A stretch of DNA of 64,000 nt from DASPJR01 sp035628505 (GCA_035628505.1 DASPJR010000011.1:1-64000), one strand, 5' to 3'; shown: positions 41,297-50,520, counted from the stretch's first letter. The notes: generated by a model from the letters alone, not told the origin. Numbers and translations: made by a program.

Positions 41297-42696
41297 AATA
41301 GACTCTTAGGTCCTGGCATTTTATCCAGCAGCTCAGCCGTGCGCGCCTGCAGTGCGACGTCTGTGCTCAGCTCGGGCGATTTTCGGATGGCGCTCAGCGC
41401 ATCGGCGGCGCCGCGCTTCAAGAGCAGCTCGAGGCTCAGCGCATGGATGCGCGCGCGAAGCGATTCGATGCCGCAGTCGTTTTCGTCGCACGCCTGCAGC
41501 AGCCGCTCTTTCAGGACGCTCGCGGGTTTGCTCTCCGTCTGCTTGCGAATGCGTTCGAGCACGCCGCGCAGCTTCGCTATGCGCTCGCCAATAGAGGCGG
41601 CGTTCTCTGCGGCGCTTTGCTGGGCATTCACAAGGAACGGCAAGCGTGCGCAGCTCACAAAAATATTCTGCGGCTTGATGCGCAGTTCGTTCAGGCGCTG
41701 CAGGTTTTTCTCGAAGGCGAATGCGAAGCCGTCTCTTCCAAACAGCTGCGTGAGATCAACGGTGTCGATCTGATTGAAGACGACCAGCGTGCGCGCGGCG
41801 AGCTCAGGACGCTCTTTGAAAAACGCCTGCACCCAGTCTTCAGGCGTGAACAGCTCCGGGCGCGCGACGATCAGCAGGATGTCAGCGCGGCATGCCTGAT
41901 CGAGTATCAGATCCGCTCGGCGCGCGTTGTGGAATGCCGGAACGTACGGGGTGTCGATCAGCCGTGGAATAAGGCGGCCCCAGCGCGAGCTCTCCCGCAC
42001 CAGCTCGACGTGCTGCAGCGCGAGCAGTGGTCCAACGTCCAGCGTGCGGCCATCGGGATGGCGCAGGCCCATCAGGTGTTCGCGCCGTCCGGACCATTTC
42101 GCTTCGACGCGCTGGCCTTCGCGGAACTGTTCGCTGTCCAGAAACGCAAGCAGTTGCTCGATTTCGCGCAGATCGTCAGTGAAATTCTCATGCAGCACCG
42201 CGAGCTTGGGTTTTTCGGCAAAAATCTTTTTAACGAGGCTCACCGCTTTACGCAGCCGCTCTTCGGCGCTGCCTTCGTCCAGCCGTGGACCGAGCGGCCC
42301 CAGCGTCTCACTGACCAGTTCGGCCAGATGGTGAAACGCAAGGCCGCGCGCGGCATAGCCGGTGGCAGCATCGCGCGTGAGATAGGCCAGACGGATATGG
42401 CGATCGTCTTCACTCTCGCCAGGCGGGCGAATGAGCGTGTTGGTCTGCGTGCAATCGCGCTCGGCGGTGGGGAGCAGTTCCGAATCGCCCCACAGCGAAC
42501 ACACCAGGCTGCTCTTTCCGACACTGCGCAGCCCTGAAAGCAGAACGATGGGACTGACATTTGCTGCCGCTGAATGTGCCTCGCGCAGTTGACGGGAAAG
42601 TGCCGAATCAGGGCTGAGCTGCGCGGCCGCATCGACAAGCAGCGTCAGGAGCTGGTCAAAAAATGTGAGTGCGGGTGTTTGCGGGCGCGAATCCAT
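41293..42696 (-). CDS. Dynamin-like GTPase
   Basis: A 467-residue protein. The P-loop is GLRSVGKSS (residues 55-63); the G3 element is DTPYVP, and the G4 element is NQID. It has a helical N-terminus and a long helical C-terminal region (IRKQTESKPASVLKERLLQA), as in bacterial dynamin-like or YfjP/GTPase-stalk proteins. It lacks a clear membrane paddle. The exact function is unknown; membrane remodelling or stress protection is a guess. It is convergent with the ligase (four-base overlap). Confidence 0.75.
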   Translation of the reverse strand: MDSRPQTPALTFFDQLLTLLVDAAAQLSPDSALSRQLREAHSAAANVSPIVLLSGLRSVGKSSLVCSLWGDSELLPTAERDCTQTNTLIRPPGESEDDRHIRLAYLTRDAATGYAARGLAFHHLAELVSETLGPLGPRLDEGSAEERLRKAVSLVKKIFAEKPKLAVLHENFTDDLREIEQLLAFLDSEQFREGQRVEAKWSGRREHLMGLRHPDGRTLDVGPLLALQHVELVRESSRWGRLIPRLIDTPYVPAFHNARRADLILDQACRADILLIVARPELFTPEDWVQAFFKERPELAARTLVVFNQIDTVDLTQLFGRDGFAFAFEKNLQRLNELRIKPQNIFVSCARLPFLVNAQQSAAENAASIGERIAKLRGVLERIRKQTESKPASVLKERLLQACDENDCGIESLRARIHALSLELLLKRGAADALSAIRKSPELSTDVALQARTAELLDKMPGPKSLF

Positions 42697-42819
42697 AAGC
42701 CGTTTTTAACGCACGTGCGCCGTCGTGCAATGCGCGAGCAGGCGTGCGGGTCCTGTTAATCGATTATCAGCTGCGAGCGTGCCCCGCGCTGCTCGCTAAT
42801 TGAACCGCCAGGAATCGCC

Positions 42820-43512
42820 ATGGACTCCGAAGACGTCCGGCGCAAAAGCGAAAGCACGCCGCTGCCGCAATTTCTGGTGATCATTGTCGGAGTGGTGATC
42901 GCTTGCCTTACCTGTTATCAGATTGCCAGATTCTATTGCGTCGAGATCCCGATTAAGCGCGTACAAATCCGCGATGCAAGAATTGAGCGGGAAGCGCTGC
43001 GGCAACGCATGGACTCTGTCGAACGAAGCATCGCCGAAATTGATGCAATCAAGATCAAAGTTGACACGCTCTACAGACTTCGACAATCCCGTATTAGCTA
43101 CACGCGGCTATTCAAGCGCCTCGCGCGAGCCATGCATTTTGCCGAAGGCGTGCGGCTCAACCGCATCGACATCGTGCCTGATCCGAGCGCCGACGGTTCG
43201 CGTGTACTGAAGCTTACCTACCGTCTCGACGACGCCGCGCCCGAAGACAGGCAGATCCATACAGATAATGTCGTAAAGCTGCTCGTCTCCTACCTGCAGA
43301 TTGAGCCGCACCCGCTTTACAGCCAGCCAGCGGGTGGGCGCTACTTCGCTCCGACAATAACCAACATCGGAAACGGGTTCGTCGTATCGGTACAATTTGA
43401 CAACGGCCGCGCGCCGCAGTTGTTCACCTACGAAGAAGAGGACGAATTCAGAAAAACGCTGAAGGAAGAAGACGACGCATTCGACGCAATGCTGAGCGAG
43501 GCCGCGCGTTAA
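42820..43512 (+). CDS. PilN-like pilus assembly protein (orphan)
   Basis: A 230-residue protein with one TM segment near the start (FLVIIVGVVIACLTCYQIARF, about 18-39). A coiled coil follows (about 45-85, IEREALRQRMDSVERSIAEIDAIKIKV). The PilN-like part has RISYTRLFKRLARAMHFAEGVRLNRIDI and later beta strands. PilN is an inner-membrane platform component of type IV pili. No other pil operon genes are adjacent, so it may serve a pilus-like or secretion machine elsewhere. It is convergent with a pseudopilin gene, with a four-base overlap. Confidence 0.6.
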   Translation: MDSEDVRRKSESTPLPQFLVIIVGVVIACLTCYQIARFYCVEIPIKRVQIRDARIEREALRQRMDSVERSIAEIDAIKIKVDTLYRLRQSRISYTRLFKRLARAMHFAEGVRLNRIDIVPDPSADGSRVLKLTYRLDDAAPEDRQIHTDNVVKLLVSYLQIEPHPLYSQPAGGRYFAPTITNIGNGFVVSVQFDNGRAPQLFTYEEEDEFRKTLKEEDDAFDAMLSEAAR

Positions 43513-44558
43513 AAATCTTTCTGCCGCCCGAATTTCCAGGCGGTCTGCTCCCAGCCTGGAACGGAGTAAAACAGATTACCGTCGATCGCGAGATTGAGCA
43601 CCTCCTCGGGGCCGAAGTTGTCTTCGTCGGCCTTGTCGACCCACAGCGGATTGCAGTGCCAGAAGCAGCGCACGATCGGCAGCCACGTCCGCGGATAACC
43701 GCCACGCGCACCTTCGTCACCAGGATAGACGCTCATGTACGGCTCGCTGCTCCAGACTGCCGGAACATACATCTCGCCCGGACCCGCTTCGCCCGTAATG
43801 TAGACATCGCCGTTGGCCAGCTGCCAGAACTTCGCTTCCTGCCAGCTCACCATGAAATTCAGATCGCGGTCCACATCGATCGGGTCGGGCGGATATACGA
43901 GGTAATCCTGGTCCCAGTAGTCGGCGTAGCCGATGCTGAGATAATCGTAATAGTAATCCAGCGGCGGCACGTCATTCTCAGGATCGGAAGTGTTTTCCGG
44001 CGTTCGGTCGTAGCCGTCGACCTTCGCTTCTGAATACCAGCCGACAAGCGCGTCCGTGCCGAAGCCGCTGCCGACCCACTCGCGCTTGCCGTTTGAAACC
44101 TGCCACGACTGGCAATCGCGTGTGCTGAATTCATAAAGATACGAACAGTTCTGCAGCCGCATGCCCTGCGACGGCGGATCGTTGAAGCGCTCGGCCCAGT
44201 AGTATTTTGTATCGATGGGATTGCCGGGCTTGAGCACGGCGGCTTCTCCCAGGGTCTGCGCGCGCGTGTAATCGTTGGGGCAGACAAAAATGCGCGGATC
44301 GCGCGCATAACCCAGCGCGTGCAGATGAGTCAGCCGATCAGGGTAATTTTCGAATTGCCGGTCGTGATCGATGTCGTACATCGTGAGCGCCTGGCCCAGC
44401 TGCCGCAGCTGGCTGCTGCATTGCGCCACGCGCGCGCGCGAGCGTGCCTGGGCCAGCGCCGGAAAAATAATCGAGGCCAGCACGCCGCAAATGCCCATCA
44501 CCACCACGATCTCGGTTAAGGTGAAGCCTGCCGGCCGCCGCTTTCGAATGGAATGCAT
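43509..44558 (-). CDS. Type IV pilin/pseudopilin-like (DUF1559-like) protein
   Basis: A 349-residue protein with a prepilin N-terminus: MHSIRKRRPAGFTLTEIVVVMGICGVLASIIFPALAQARSRAR, cleavage expected after the Gly of GFTLTEI. The helical anchor leads into a large C-terminal domain rich in Asp and Tyr (YYDYLSIGYADYWDQDY, CFWHCNPLWVDKADEDNFG), as in planctomycete H-X9-DG-type prepilins whose ligands are unknown. It may be exported by a type II-like system. It sits opposite the PilN-like gene. Confidence 0.85.
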   Translation of the reverse strand: MHSIRKRRPAGFTLTEIVVVMGICGVLASIIFPALAQARSRARVAQCSSQLRQLGQALTMYDIDHDRQFENYPDRLTHLHALGYARDPRIFVCPNDYTRAQTLGEAAVLKPGNPIDTKYYWAERFNDPPSQGMRLQNCSYLYEFSTRDCQSWQVSNGKREWVGSGFGTDALVGWYSEAKVDGYDRTPENTSDPENDVPPLDYYYDYLSIGYADYWDQDYLVYPPDPIDVDRDLNFMVSWQEAKFWQLANGDVYITGEAGPGEMYVPAVWSSEPYMSVYPGDEGARGGYPRTWLPIVRCFWHCNPLWVDKADEDNFGPEEVLNLAIDGNLFYSVPGWEQTAWKFGRQKDF

Positions 44559-44670
44559 TTACAACCCTTCTTTCCACCCCTATAGACCTGCCAGATAGTA
44601 CCGTTCTTTGCAGAAGAAGTCACTGCCATTCGGGCGTTCTCACCGCGCAGGCAATATATCGCGCGGCGCG

Positions 44671-45657
44671 TCAGCCCCGCTCGTTGCGGGCTGCCTTGAC
44701 TTCGTTCAGCGGCCACTGCGGACGCTTTCCGGCGAGCACGCGCAGGACGTCGTCCACCACGGCGGCGTAGCCAACATTGGCTTCGGGTGTCTGCGCGGCG
44801 AAATGCGGCGAGAGCACCGCGCGGTCGCAATTCAGCAGCGGGTGATCGCTGCCGGGCACTTCCGGATCGAACACATCAAATGCTGCACCGCCAAGCTTGT
44901 CGGCCGTCAGCGCCTTGGCGACGGCCGCGGCATCCACGATCGCTCCACGCGCACAGTTCACCAAAAATGCGTGCGGCTGCATCCAGGCCAGCTCGCGCGC
45001 GGCGATCAGACCGCGCGTGCTCTCGTCCAGAGGCGTGTGAATCGAGACGATGTCGCTTTTCGAAAGCAGTGTTCTGAGCGGAACTTTTTTCGCCGACAGC
45101 AGCCGCTCCTTGCCCGGATATTTCACCAGATCCGTGTAGAGCAGTTTCATTCCGAAGGCGCGAACGGCAATTTCGCCGACCGTGCTGCCGATGCGGCCCA
45201 GGCCGATGATGCCGAGTGTCTTGCCTTCGAGTTGCAGAGCCTTGTTGTGGTTGCGGAAGACAAAATTGCCGCTGCGCACCGCGCGGTCGCCCCAGGTGAT
45301 CTTTTTGGCAAGAGCCAGGATCATCGCCCAGGTGTGCTCGGAAGCCGCCACGCGGCTGGCGCCGGGCGTGTTCACGACCCACACGCCGCGCTCGGTTGCC
45401 GCGGGAATGTCGATGTGCTCCACGCCGATTCCATGGCGCGCGACAACTTTCAGATTCGGCGATGCCTCAATCACGCGCCGGCTCACACAGCCGCTGGTTC
45501 GGATCACAATCGCGTCGACCTTCTCGCCTCCCGCGACGGAAGCCAGTGTGGCCTCGTCATGCGCCAGCGGCCGCACGACGCGCGCCTTTTTCTCGAGTTT
45601 GGCCATGAACGTGGGATGGATTTTTTCGACAAGCAGAACGGCCGGTTTTGGTTTCAT
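44671..45657 (-). CDS. D-2-hydroxyacid dehydrogenase (phosphoglycerate-dehydrogenase-like)
   Basis: About 328 residues from MKPKPAVLLVEKIHP (45657); an ATG at 45687 adds ten residues of a repetitive stretch. Features are RTSG, the NAD-binding GKTLGIIGLGRIGSTV, the substrate Arg in NCARGAIVD, the GGAAFDVFDPEVPG motif, and the active-site His in SPHFA. It oxidises a 2-hydroxyacid with NAD; the substrate (3-phosphoglycerate, glycerate or glyoxylate) cannot be fixed from sequence. It is downstream of moaC on the same strand. Confidence 0.92.
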   Translation of the reverse strand: MKPKPAVLLVEKIHPTFMAKLEKKARVVRPLAHDEATLASVAGGEKVDAIVIRTSGCVSRRVIEASPNLKVVARHGIGVEHIDIPAATERGVWVVNTPGASRVAASEHTWAMILALAKKITWGDRAVRSGNFVFRNHNKALQLEGKTLGIIGLGRIGSTVGEIAVRAFGMKLLYTDLVKYPGKERLLSAKKVPLRTLLSKSDIVSIHTPLDESTRGLIAARELAWMQPHAFLVNCARGAIVDAAAVAKALTADKLGGAAFDVFDPEVPGSDHPLLNCDRAVLSPHFAAQTPEANVGYAAVVDDVLRVLAGKRPQWPLNEVKAARNERG

Positions 45658-45743
45658 CTCTTTAACCACGAACCTCGCGAAGGACACGAAGAACAGAACG
45701 AAAAGGCATCATGATGGACGGAGAGCGGGGGCAAGTTAATGGA

Positions 45744-46223
45744 TCATTTTTTTCTTTTCCAATGGCCGCTGCGCCCGCCGCTTTTCTCCAGCAGACGAAC
45801 GCCGGTCATCTGCATGCCGCGGTCGGCAGCCTTGAGCATATCATAAACGGTCAGGCCCGCGACGTTGGCGGCCACGAGCGCCTCCATTTCGACGCCAGTT
45901 TTCGCTTCGCACTGCACGGCGGCCTGGATGCGCAGTCGCCCGCGGCTTTGCGTCTGAAAATCAACGTGCACCGCGCTGAGCGGAAGCTGGTGGCAGAGCG
46001 GAATCAGTTCATGCGTGCGCTTGGCGGCCTGGATGCCGGCGATGCGCGCAACCGCGAGTACATCGCCTTTGGGCGCCTTATTCTTTGTGATCAGCGCGAG
46101 CGTGGCCGGCTGCATCTGCACGGTCGCTTCGGCTACGGCACGGCGCAGCGTGACGGGCTTTTCGCCGACGTCCACCATGCGCGCGCGGCCTTTTTTATCG
46201 AGATGCGTCAGTTCATTCTTCAT
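45744..46223 (-). CDS. moaC: Cyclic pyranopterin monophosphate synthase (MoaC)
   Basis: About 159 residues from MKNELTHLDKKGRARMVDVG (46223), the canonical MoaC start. The family motifs KGDVLAVARIAGIQAAKRTHELIPLCHQLPL and GVEMEALVAANVAGLTVYDMLKAADRGM (with the active-site Lys region in KS) are present. It converts the MoaA product to cPMP for molybdopterin. The gene's start overlaps the stop of the Uma2 gene by 11 bases, so they are probably co-translated. moeA is a little further upstream. Confidence 0.95.
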   Translation of the reverse strand: MKNELTHLDKKGRARMVDVGEKPVTLRRAVAEATVQMQPATLALITKNKAPKGDVLAVARIAGIQAAKRTHELIPLCHQLPLSAVHVDFQTQSRGRLRIQAAVQCEAKTGVEMEALVAANVAGLTVYDMLKAADRGMQMTGVRLLEKSGGRSGHWKRKK

Positions 46224-46776
46224 CAAAGAATCGCGCGACGGGAGTTTTGAAACCAGGCAGGACTGCACCACCATCGAGGTCGCTGCCATCATGGACGATG
46301 ACCGGCTCAGCATTACGGAAGAACTTCTTGACGGTGCGTGTAGCAGGATCGGCGACCCAGACTTCGTCGATCCCGGTGCGATGGTAATCGGCAACCTTTT
46401 CTTCAACAGCAGCCCACGTATCTTTGTCACTGCGAACTTCAACGATTAATTCAGGCGGCACACGCAAAAATCCTTTCACGCGCGATCCTTTGGGCAGCCG
46501 CTTATAGGAAATGAAAACAACGTCAGCGCCGCGTGAACGTGGCAATTCCGATTTGATGTGTATACCCGCTTCGTTTGTACCGACGTGACCCAGCTTATTG
46601 GCGCGTACGAAATCTCGAATGATTGTCGCAATGTTGAGACTTACATAGCTGTGTTCCCAGCCGCCGGGTGCCATTTCAACAATCTCCCCATCAATAAGCT
46701 CCGCCCACGGGCTGACTTTCTCCGCCAGAGCCAGCGCTTCAAACTCTTCGCACGATATCAGTGTCTTGGTCGCCAT
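46213..46776 (-). CDS. Uma2-family putative nuclease (copy 3)
   Basis: About 187 residues from MATKTLISCEEFEAL (46776). Family signatures are WAELIDGEIVEMAPGGWEHSYVSL, RGADVVFISYKRLPK, LIVEVRSDKDTWAAVEEKVADYHRTGIDEVWVADPATRTV and VLPGFKTPVARFFDEE. The PD-(D/E)xK-type residues are mostly preserved, though the usual PD of RxPD is AD (RGADVVF). It is inserted between moeA and moaC, overlapping moaC by 11 bases. Confidence 0.85.
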   Translation of the reverse strand: MATKTLISCEEFEALALAEKVSPWAELIDGEIVEMAPGGWEHSYVSLNIATIIRDFVRANKLGHVGTNEAGIHIKSELPRSRGADVVFISYKRLPKGSRVKGFLRVPPELIVEVRSDKDTWAAVEEKVADYHRTGIDEVWVADPATRTVKKFFRNAEPVIVHDGSDLDGGAVLPGFKTPVARFFDEE

Positions 46777-46834
46777 ACGTTTCATCTCCGCAGCGTCAGT
46801 TTACCGGACGCCGGATACAAAAACAATCGGGCGC

Positions 46835-48034
46835 TCACAGCGGATAGAACGTCACCGCTTCGTCCGCCTGCAATTCCTGATCCGGCCGCTGCACCAGAAA
46901 GCCGTCGATTCCGACGAGCGCGGCGAGGTGTCCCGAGCCATGCCACTCAAGCGGCTCGATGAAGGTTTTGTTTTCACGAACGATGAGCCGCCCCGGCCGG
47001 AATGTCGTGCGGTCTCCGCCGCTTTTCACCGGCGCTGATACCGGCAACGAGATCCAGCGCGGCAGCGGCTCGGCTGCGCCCATGCGCTGGCGAATCGCCG
47101 TCATCATGAACAGATGGAAGCAGACGAACGCGGCAACCGGGTTACCAGGCAGGCCGAACACCAGCGTCTCACCACGCATGCCAAAGGTGGTCGGCTTGCC
47201 AGGCTTGATGGCCACCTTATCGAAGAACACCTGCACGCCCAGTTGCTTGAACGCCGCGCCGACATGATCGTGCTCGCCCACACTGACGCCGCCGGTTGAA
47301 ACGAACACCTCCGAATGCAGGCCCTGCTCGACGAGTTCGAGCGTGCGCGCGCGGTCGTCCGGCGCAATGCCCAGGTACGCGGCGCGCAGCTGGTGGGAGG
47401 CGCACTGCGCCAGCAACTGGTGGCTGTTTGAATTACGAATCTGAGTTGGCCCGGGGGTCTGTTCGGGTTCAACCAGTTCATCTCCGGTGCCGAGAATCGC
47501 CAGCTGAGGAGCGCGTCGCACCGGGACACTCGCGACACCCACCGCCGCAAGAACGCCAATCTCGGCGGCGCCAATTCGCGTGCCAGACTTGATGACCACT
47601 TCGCCGGCTGCAGCATCCTCGCCGCGCCGCGCGACATTCTGTCCGCCGCGCATCGTCATCAGGAATCGCACATAGCCGGGCTTCGGAACTTCCGTGCGCT
47701 CCTGCATGATCACGCAGTCAGCTCCCGCCGGAACGGGCGCGCCTGTCATGATGCGAATCGCCTGGCCGGGCGAAAGAGCGCGCGTGGCGGCTTTGCCGGC
47801 CGGAACTTCCTCGATGACTTCGAGCACATCCGGCGCGCTGCGCGTGTCGGACGAGAATACGGCGTATCCGTCGACCATGCTGCGGTTGAACGGCGGCCAG
47901 TCGCGATCGGCTTGGATGTCCTCGGCAAGAACACAGCCAAGGGCTTCACCGAGCGGCACGCGTTCCGGCGCGCACGGACGGACCTGGCGGAGAATGTGGG
48001 CAAAAGCCTGTTCGATGAGTATGGGTGGCGGCAT
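46835..48034 (-). CDS. moeA: Molybdopterin molybdenumtransferase (MoeA)
   Basis: A 399-residue MoeA. N-terminal ALGCVLAEDIQADRDWPPFNRSMVDGYAV, AIRIMTGAPVPAGADCVIMQE, the PTQIRNSNSHQL and STGGVSVGEHDHV catalytic regions, and KPGKPTTFGMRGETLVFGLPGNPVAAFVCFHLF are all present. It inserts Mo into molybdopterin-AMP. It precedes the Uma2-moaC pair on the same strand. A small gap (48035-48060) separates it from the next hypothetical. Confidence 0.96.
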   Translation of the reverse strand: MPPPILIEQAFAHILRQVRPCAPERVPLGEALGCVLAEDIQADRDWPPFNRSMVDGYAVFSSDTRSAPDVLEVIEEVPAGKAATRALSPGQAIRIMTGAPVPAGADCVIMQERTEVPKPGYVRFLMTMRGGQNVARRGEDAAAGEVVIKSGTRIGAAEIGVLAAVGVASVPVRRAPQLAILGTGDELVEPEQTPGPTQIRNSNSHQLLAQCASHQLRAAYLGIAPDDRARTLELVEQGLHSEVFVSTGGVSVGEHDHVGAAFKQLGVQVFFDKVAIKPGKPTTFGMRGETLVFGLPGNPVAAFVCFHLFMMTAIRQRMGAAEPLPRWISLPVSAPVKSGGDRTTFRPGRLIVRENKTFIEPLEWHGSGHLAALVGIDGFLVQRPDQELQADEAVTFYPL

Positions 48035-48060
48035 GGCAACAACGATACGGAAGGGGACGT

Positions 48061-48441
48061 TCAGCGCGAGATGAAATTCTTGGCCAGCGCGCGCTCGACA
48101 CTGACCAGATATTCTTTGACGACCTGCTCCGTTTGCGGCTGCTCGAACTGCTGCCCAAGCCAGATCAGCGTTTCAGAATCGTTGCGCGCTTTGCGGATCG
48201 CGCGCATGAAGCTGCGGATTGCCTGTTCTGTTTCCGTTCGGGGAAAAAGTTCAGTTAGATTGGATTCGTTGACAAGCGCTTTCTTGACAGCCTTGGTGTA
48301 AAGATCCTGATCGCCGTTGGTCAACCGCGCGCACACAGCAATTTTTGCGGCGAATTCAGCACCGGATACCGGCTCCTGTTCGTGCAGAACGCCGTATATA
48401 AGACCCACCAGAAGGTCTCGATCTTCCGTCTCGACGGGCAT
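48061..48441 (-). CDS. Hypothetical helical protein
   Basis: About 126 residues from the second ATG (48441), which has GGAG six bases upstream; the ATG two codons earlier is closer to the ribosome site than usual. It is alpha-helical throughout (LLVGLIYGVLHEQ, AAKIAVCARL, KAVKKALVNES, EQVVKEYLVSVERALAKNFISR), with no known family. It is next to moeA on the same strand, so it may be in the same transcript. Confidence 0.6.
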   Translation of the reverse strand: MPVETEDRDLLVGLIYGVLHEQEPVSGAEFAAKIAVCARLTNGDQDLYTKAVKKALVNESNLTELFPRTETEQAIRSFMRAIRKARNDSETLIWLGQQFEQPQTEQVVKEYLVSVERALAKNFISR

Positions 48442-48581
48442 TGCCATCTCCAGCCTTTCTACTGAGCGGACAAGTTTAACGCATTTTTTCTGAACTTCAC
48501 AACCGGAGATGCCAAAAATCGTATGTCGTTGTCACTTTCGCTTCAGTCGGACGTTGCCATTCGCCGAATCTTTACCAAAGA

Positions 48582-50513
48582 ATGGCATCCACCACTGTCG
48601 TAGCCTCATTTAAAGAAGACGCTTCCTGCGCCCTTTCTGCTGCTCGCACTCCCGCAGTCAGGCCAAAAATTCTACGCTCAAGCGCTTTCGGCCTGCGCCG
48701 CCATACGGTTGAAGTACGCGACTGGCTGCGCCCGATCCTCGCCGAGATTTCCGATGCTCCCCCCGGCGTCGCTGTACTAACTGTAGCCACGGCATTGGCG
48801 GCGAGAAGCCGCACGCCTGCTCCCGAACGCTGGTTGAACAAGCTCGCGAATGCCTTCGGACTCAGCCGACTTCCTGCAGCGCCGGCGTACGAGCACGTTC
48901 CCAAAGCGGTCTGGAACGAGCCCTCCTTATTAGGCGAAGTCTTGCTTGCCGCCCGCGCGCGAGGCGTTCAGCCCGAGCGGCGCGGCCGCGCGGGACGCGT
49001 CAGCGCAGGAGCCGTGTATACGCCGGCGGCGGTCGCGCGCGCCATCGTTTCGGAAGTGCATGTCGGCGCGCGCCGCGTGGTTGATCCAGCCTGTGGCGCG
49101 GGCGTGTTCCTGCTTGAAGCCTTCACGCGCGCGTTTCAGCGCCGCCTGGAAGCGGGCGCCGCTCCGCTGCAGGCTGCCAGCGGCGCGCTGACGCATGAAA
49201 TCTCAGGCATTGACATCGATTCGCAGGCACTGGCCGTCGCGGAATTCTCGCTGCGTCTGAGCGCACTGCAACTGGGCGGGCTGGACAGGGACGTGCCTAT
49301 TGATCTGCGCCACGCAAACGCGCTGGAGCCGCTCGAAGGCCTCGACGGAGCGTGCGAATGCATCGTCGGCAATCCGCCATTCGTCGAAGGCCGTGGCCTG
49401 AAGGCGGCCGAACTGCAGCTCTTGCGTGAAAAGTTCCGTTGCGCCGCCAGCGGTAAGGTGAACCTCTTTGCGGTCTTCGTGGAACGCTCATTGTCCCTGC
49501 TCAAAGACGGCGGCGTGATGGCGCTGGTTCTTCCCGCGACCTTCCAGCGCAACACGCGTTATCTGCCGCTGCGCGAACTGCTGCTCAACCACACGCTCGA
49601 GGCCATCCGGCCGCTCGATAATTGTTTCGGCGGACGCGTGGTTGAAACCGTCGTGCTGCGCGTGCGCAAGCGGCCGCCTGAAAAAACATCAATTGTCCAG
49701 CTCTCGGATGGTTCGACCCTGCAATCGCGCCTGCCGCTGGGGCCGGTGCTGCGCTTCTGTGATCATCTTCCGCGCAAGCTGCGCCGGCAGATCGAACTTA
49801 TGGAGCGCCACGGCGTGCCTCTCAGTGGCTGCTTTGAGGTCAAAGACGGCATCTCCACCGGCTTTCAGCCCTTCCCGCTTAAGCTGCTCGGCACGCGCGA
49901 AGGCGATCAATTCATCTCAGCCGATGGAACGCGCCGCCCTTTCGACGAAAAGATTCACCGCCGCATCATCGACGGCTGCGAGTTCAATTCGTTCACCCCC
50001 GTGGAGTGGGCCGGGCGCTACATCGAGTACGACAAGCGCCACGAACACTTTCCGCCGCATCCGGGCAAGCCGTTTAATTGCCAGCTGCGCGACGCCGCCA
50101 TCTACGACCGCGCCGAAAAGCTGCTCTCGCGCCAGACGGCCAAAGGCATTATCGCCACGGTTGATCGCGAGCGCTTTTTCGTCCGCAACTCGGTGCATGT
50201 CACGTTCGCGAAAAGCGATCTGCCGCCCGAGCTGAGCACTCTTTCTCTCGAGGCCCTCTGCGGGGTGCTGAACACACAATTTTACACCGATTATCTGCTG
50301 GCGATGACCGGCGAAGACGGCATCGTTTTTCCGCAGGTCCACATCGCCGACCTCAAGCGTCTTCCGATCCTGCCCGGGCTGCTCAAAGCCGACGGCCACG
50401 CCGCACGGCTCGGCGCTGCGCTATTGCAGGCAGCGCGCGAGAGTGACAACGCCGCTCTGACCGCGCTCAAGCAGGAGACCGAAGAGCTGCTGCGGAGCGC
50501 CTTCGGCCTGTAA
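48582..50513 (+). CDS. Orphan N6-adenine-type DNA methyltransferase with TaqI-like C-terminus
   Basis: A 643-residue protein. The SAM motif I is RRVVDPACGAGVFLLEA (about 164-180), and the catalytic motif IV is IVGNPPF (261-267), typical of gamma-type adenine methyltransferases. The C-terminal half (about 380-640) resembles a TaqI-type target-recognition region (PFNCQLRDAAIYDRAEKLLSRQTAKGIIATVDRERFF, IADLKRLPI). The N-terminal ~130 residues are an unrecognised helical region without an obvious nuclease motif. It stands alone; no restriction endonuclease or specificity gene adjoins it. Confidence 0.8.
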   Translation: MASTTVVASFKEDASCALSAARTPAVRPKILRSSAFGLRRHTVEVRDWLRPILAEISDAPPGVAVLTVATALAARSRTPAPERWLNKLANAFGLSRLPAAPAYEHVPKAVWNEPSLLGEVLLAARARGVQPERRGRAGRVSAGAVYTPAAVARAIVSEVHVGARRVVDPACGAGVFLLEAFTRAFQRRLEAGAAPLQAASGALTHEISGIDIDSQALAVAEFSLRLSALQLGGLDRDVPIDLRHANALEPLEGLDGACECIVGNPPFVEGRGLKAAELQLLREKFRCAASGKVNLFAVFVERSLSLLKDGGVMALVLPATFQRNTRYLPLRELLLNHTLEAIRPLDNCFGGRVVETVVLRVRKRPPEKTSIVQLSDGSTLQSRLPLGPVLRFCDHLPRKLRRQIELMERHGVPLSGCFEVKDGISTGFQPFPLKLLGTREGDQFISADGTRRPFDEKIHRRIIDGCEFNSFTPVEWAGRYIEYDKRHEHFPPHPGKPFNCQLRDAAIYDRAEKLLSRQTAKGIIATVDRERFFVRNSVHVTFAKSDLPPELSTLSLEALCGVLNTQFYTDYLLAMTGEDGIVFPQVHIADLKRLPILPGLLKADGHAARLGAALLQAARESDNAALTALKQETEELLRSAFGL

Positions 50514-50520
50514 CGCTTAC

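Noticed and set aside
44608..45714. 368-codon plus-strand open frame over the hydroxyacid dehydrogenase
   Set aside because: The minus strand shows the full Rossmann and catalytic motifs; this is a shadow.
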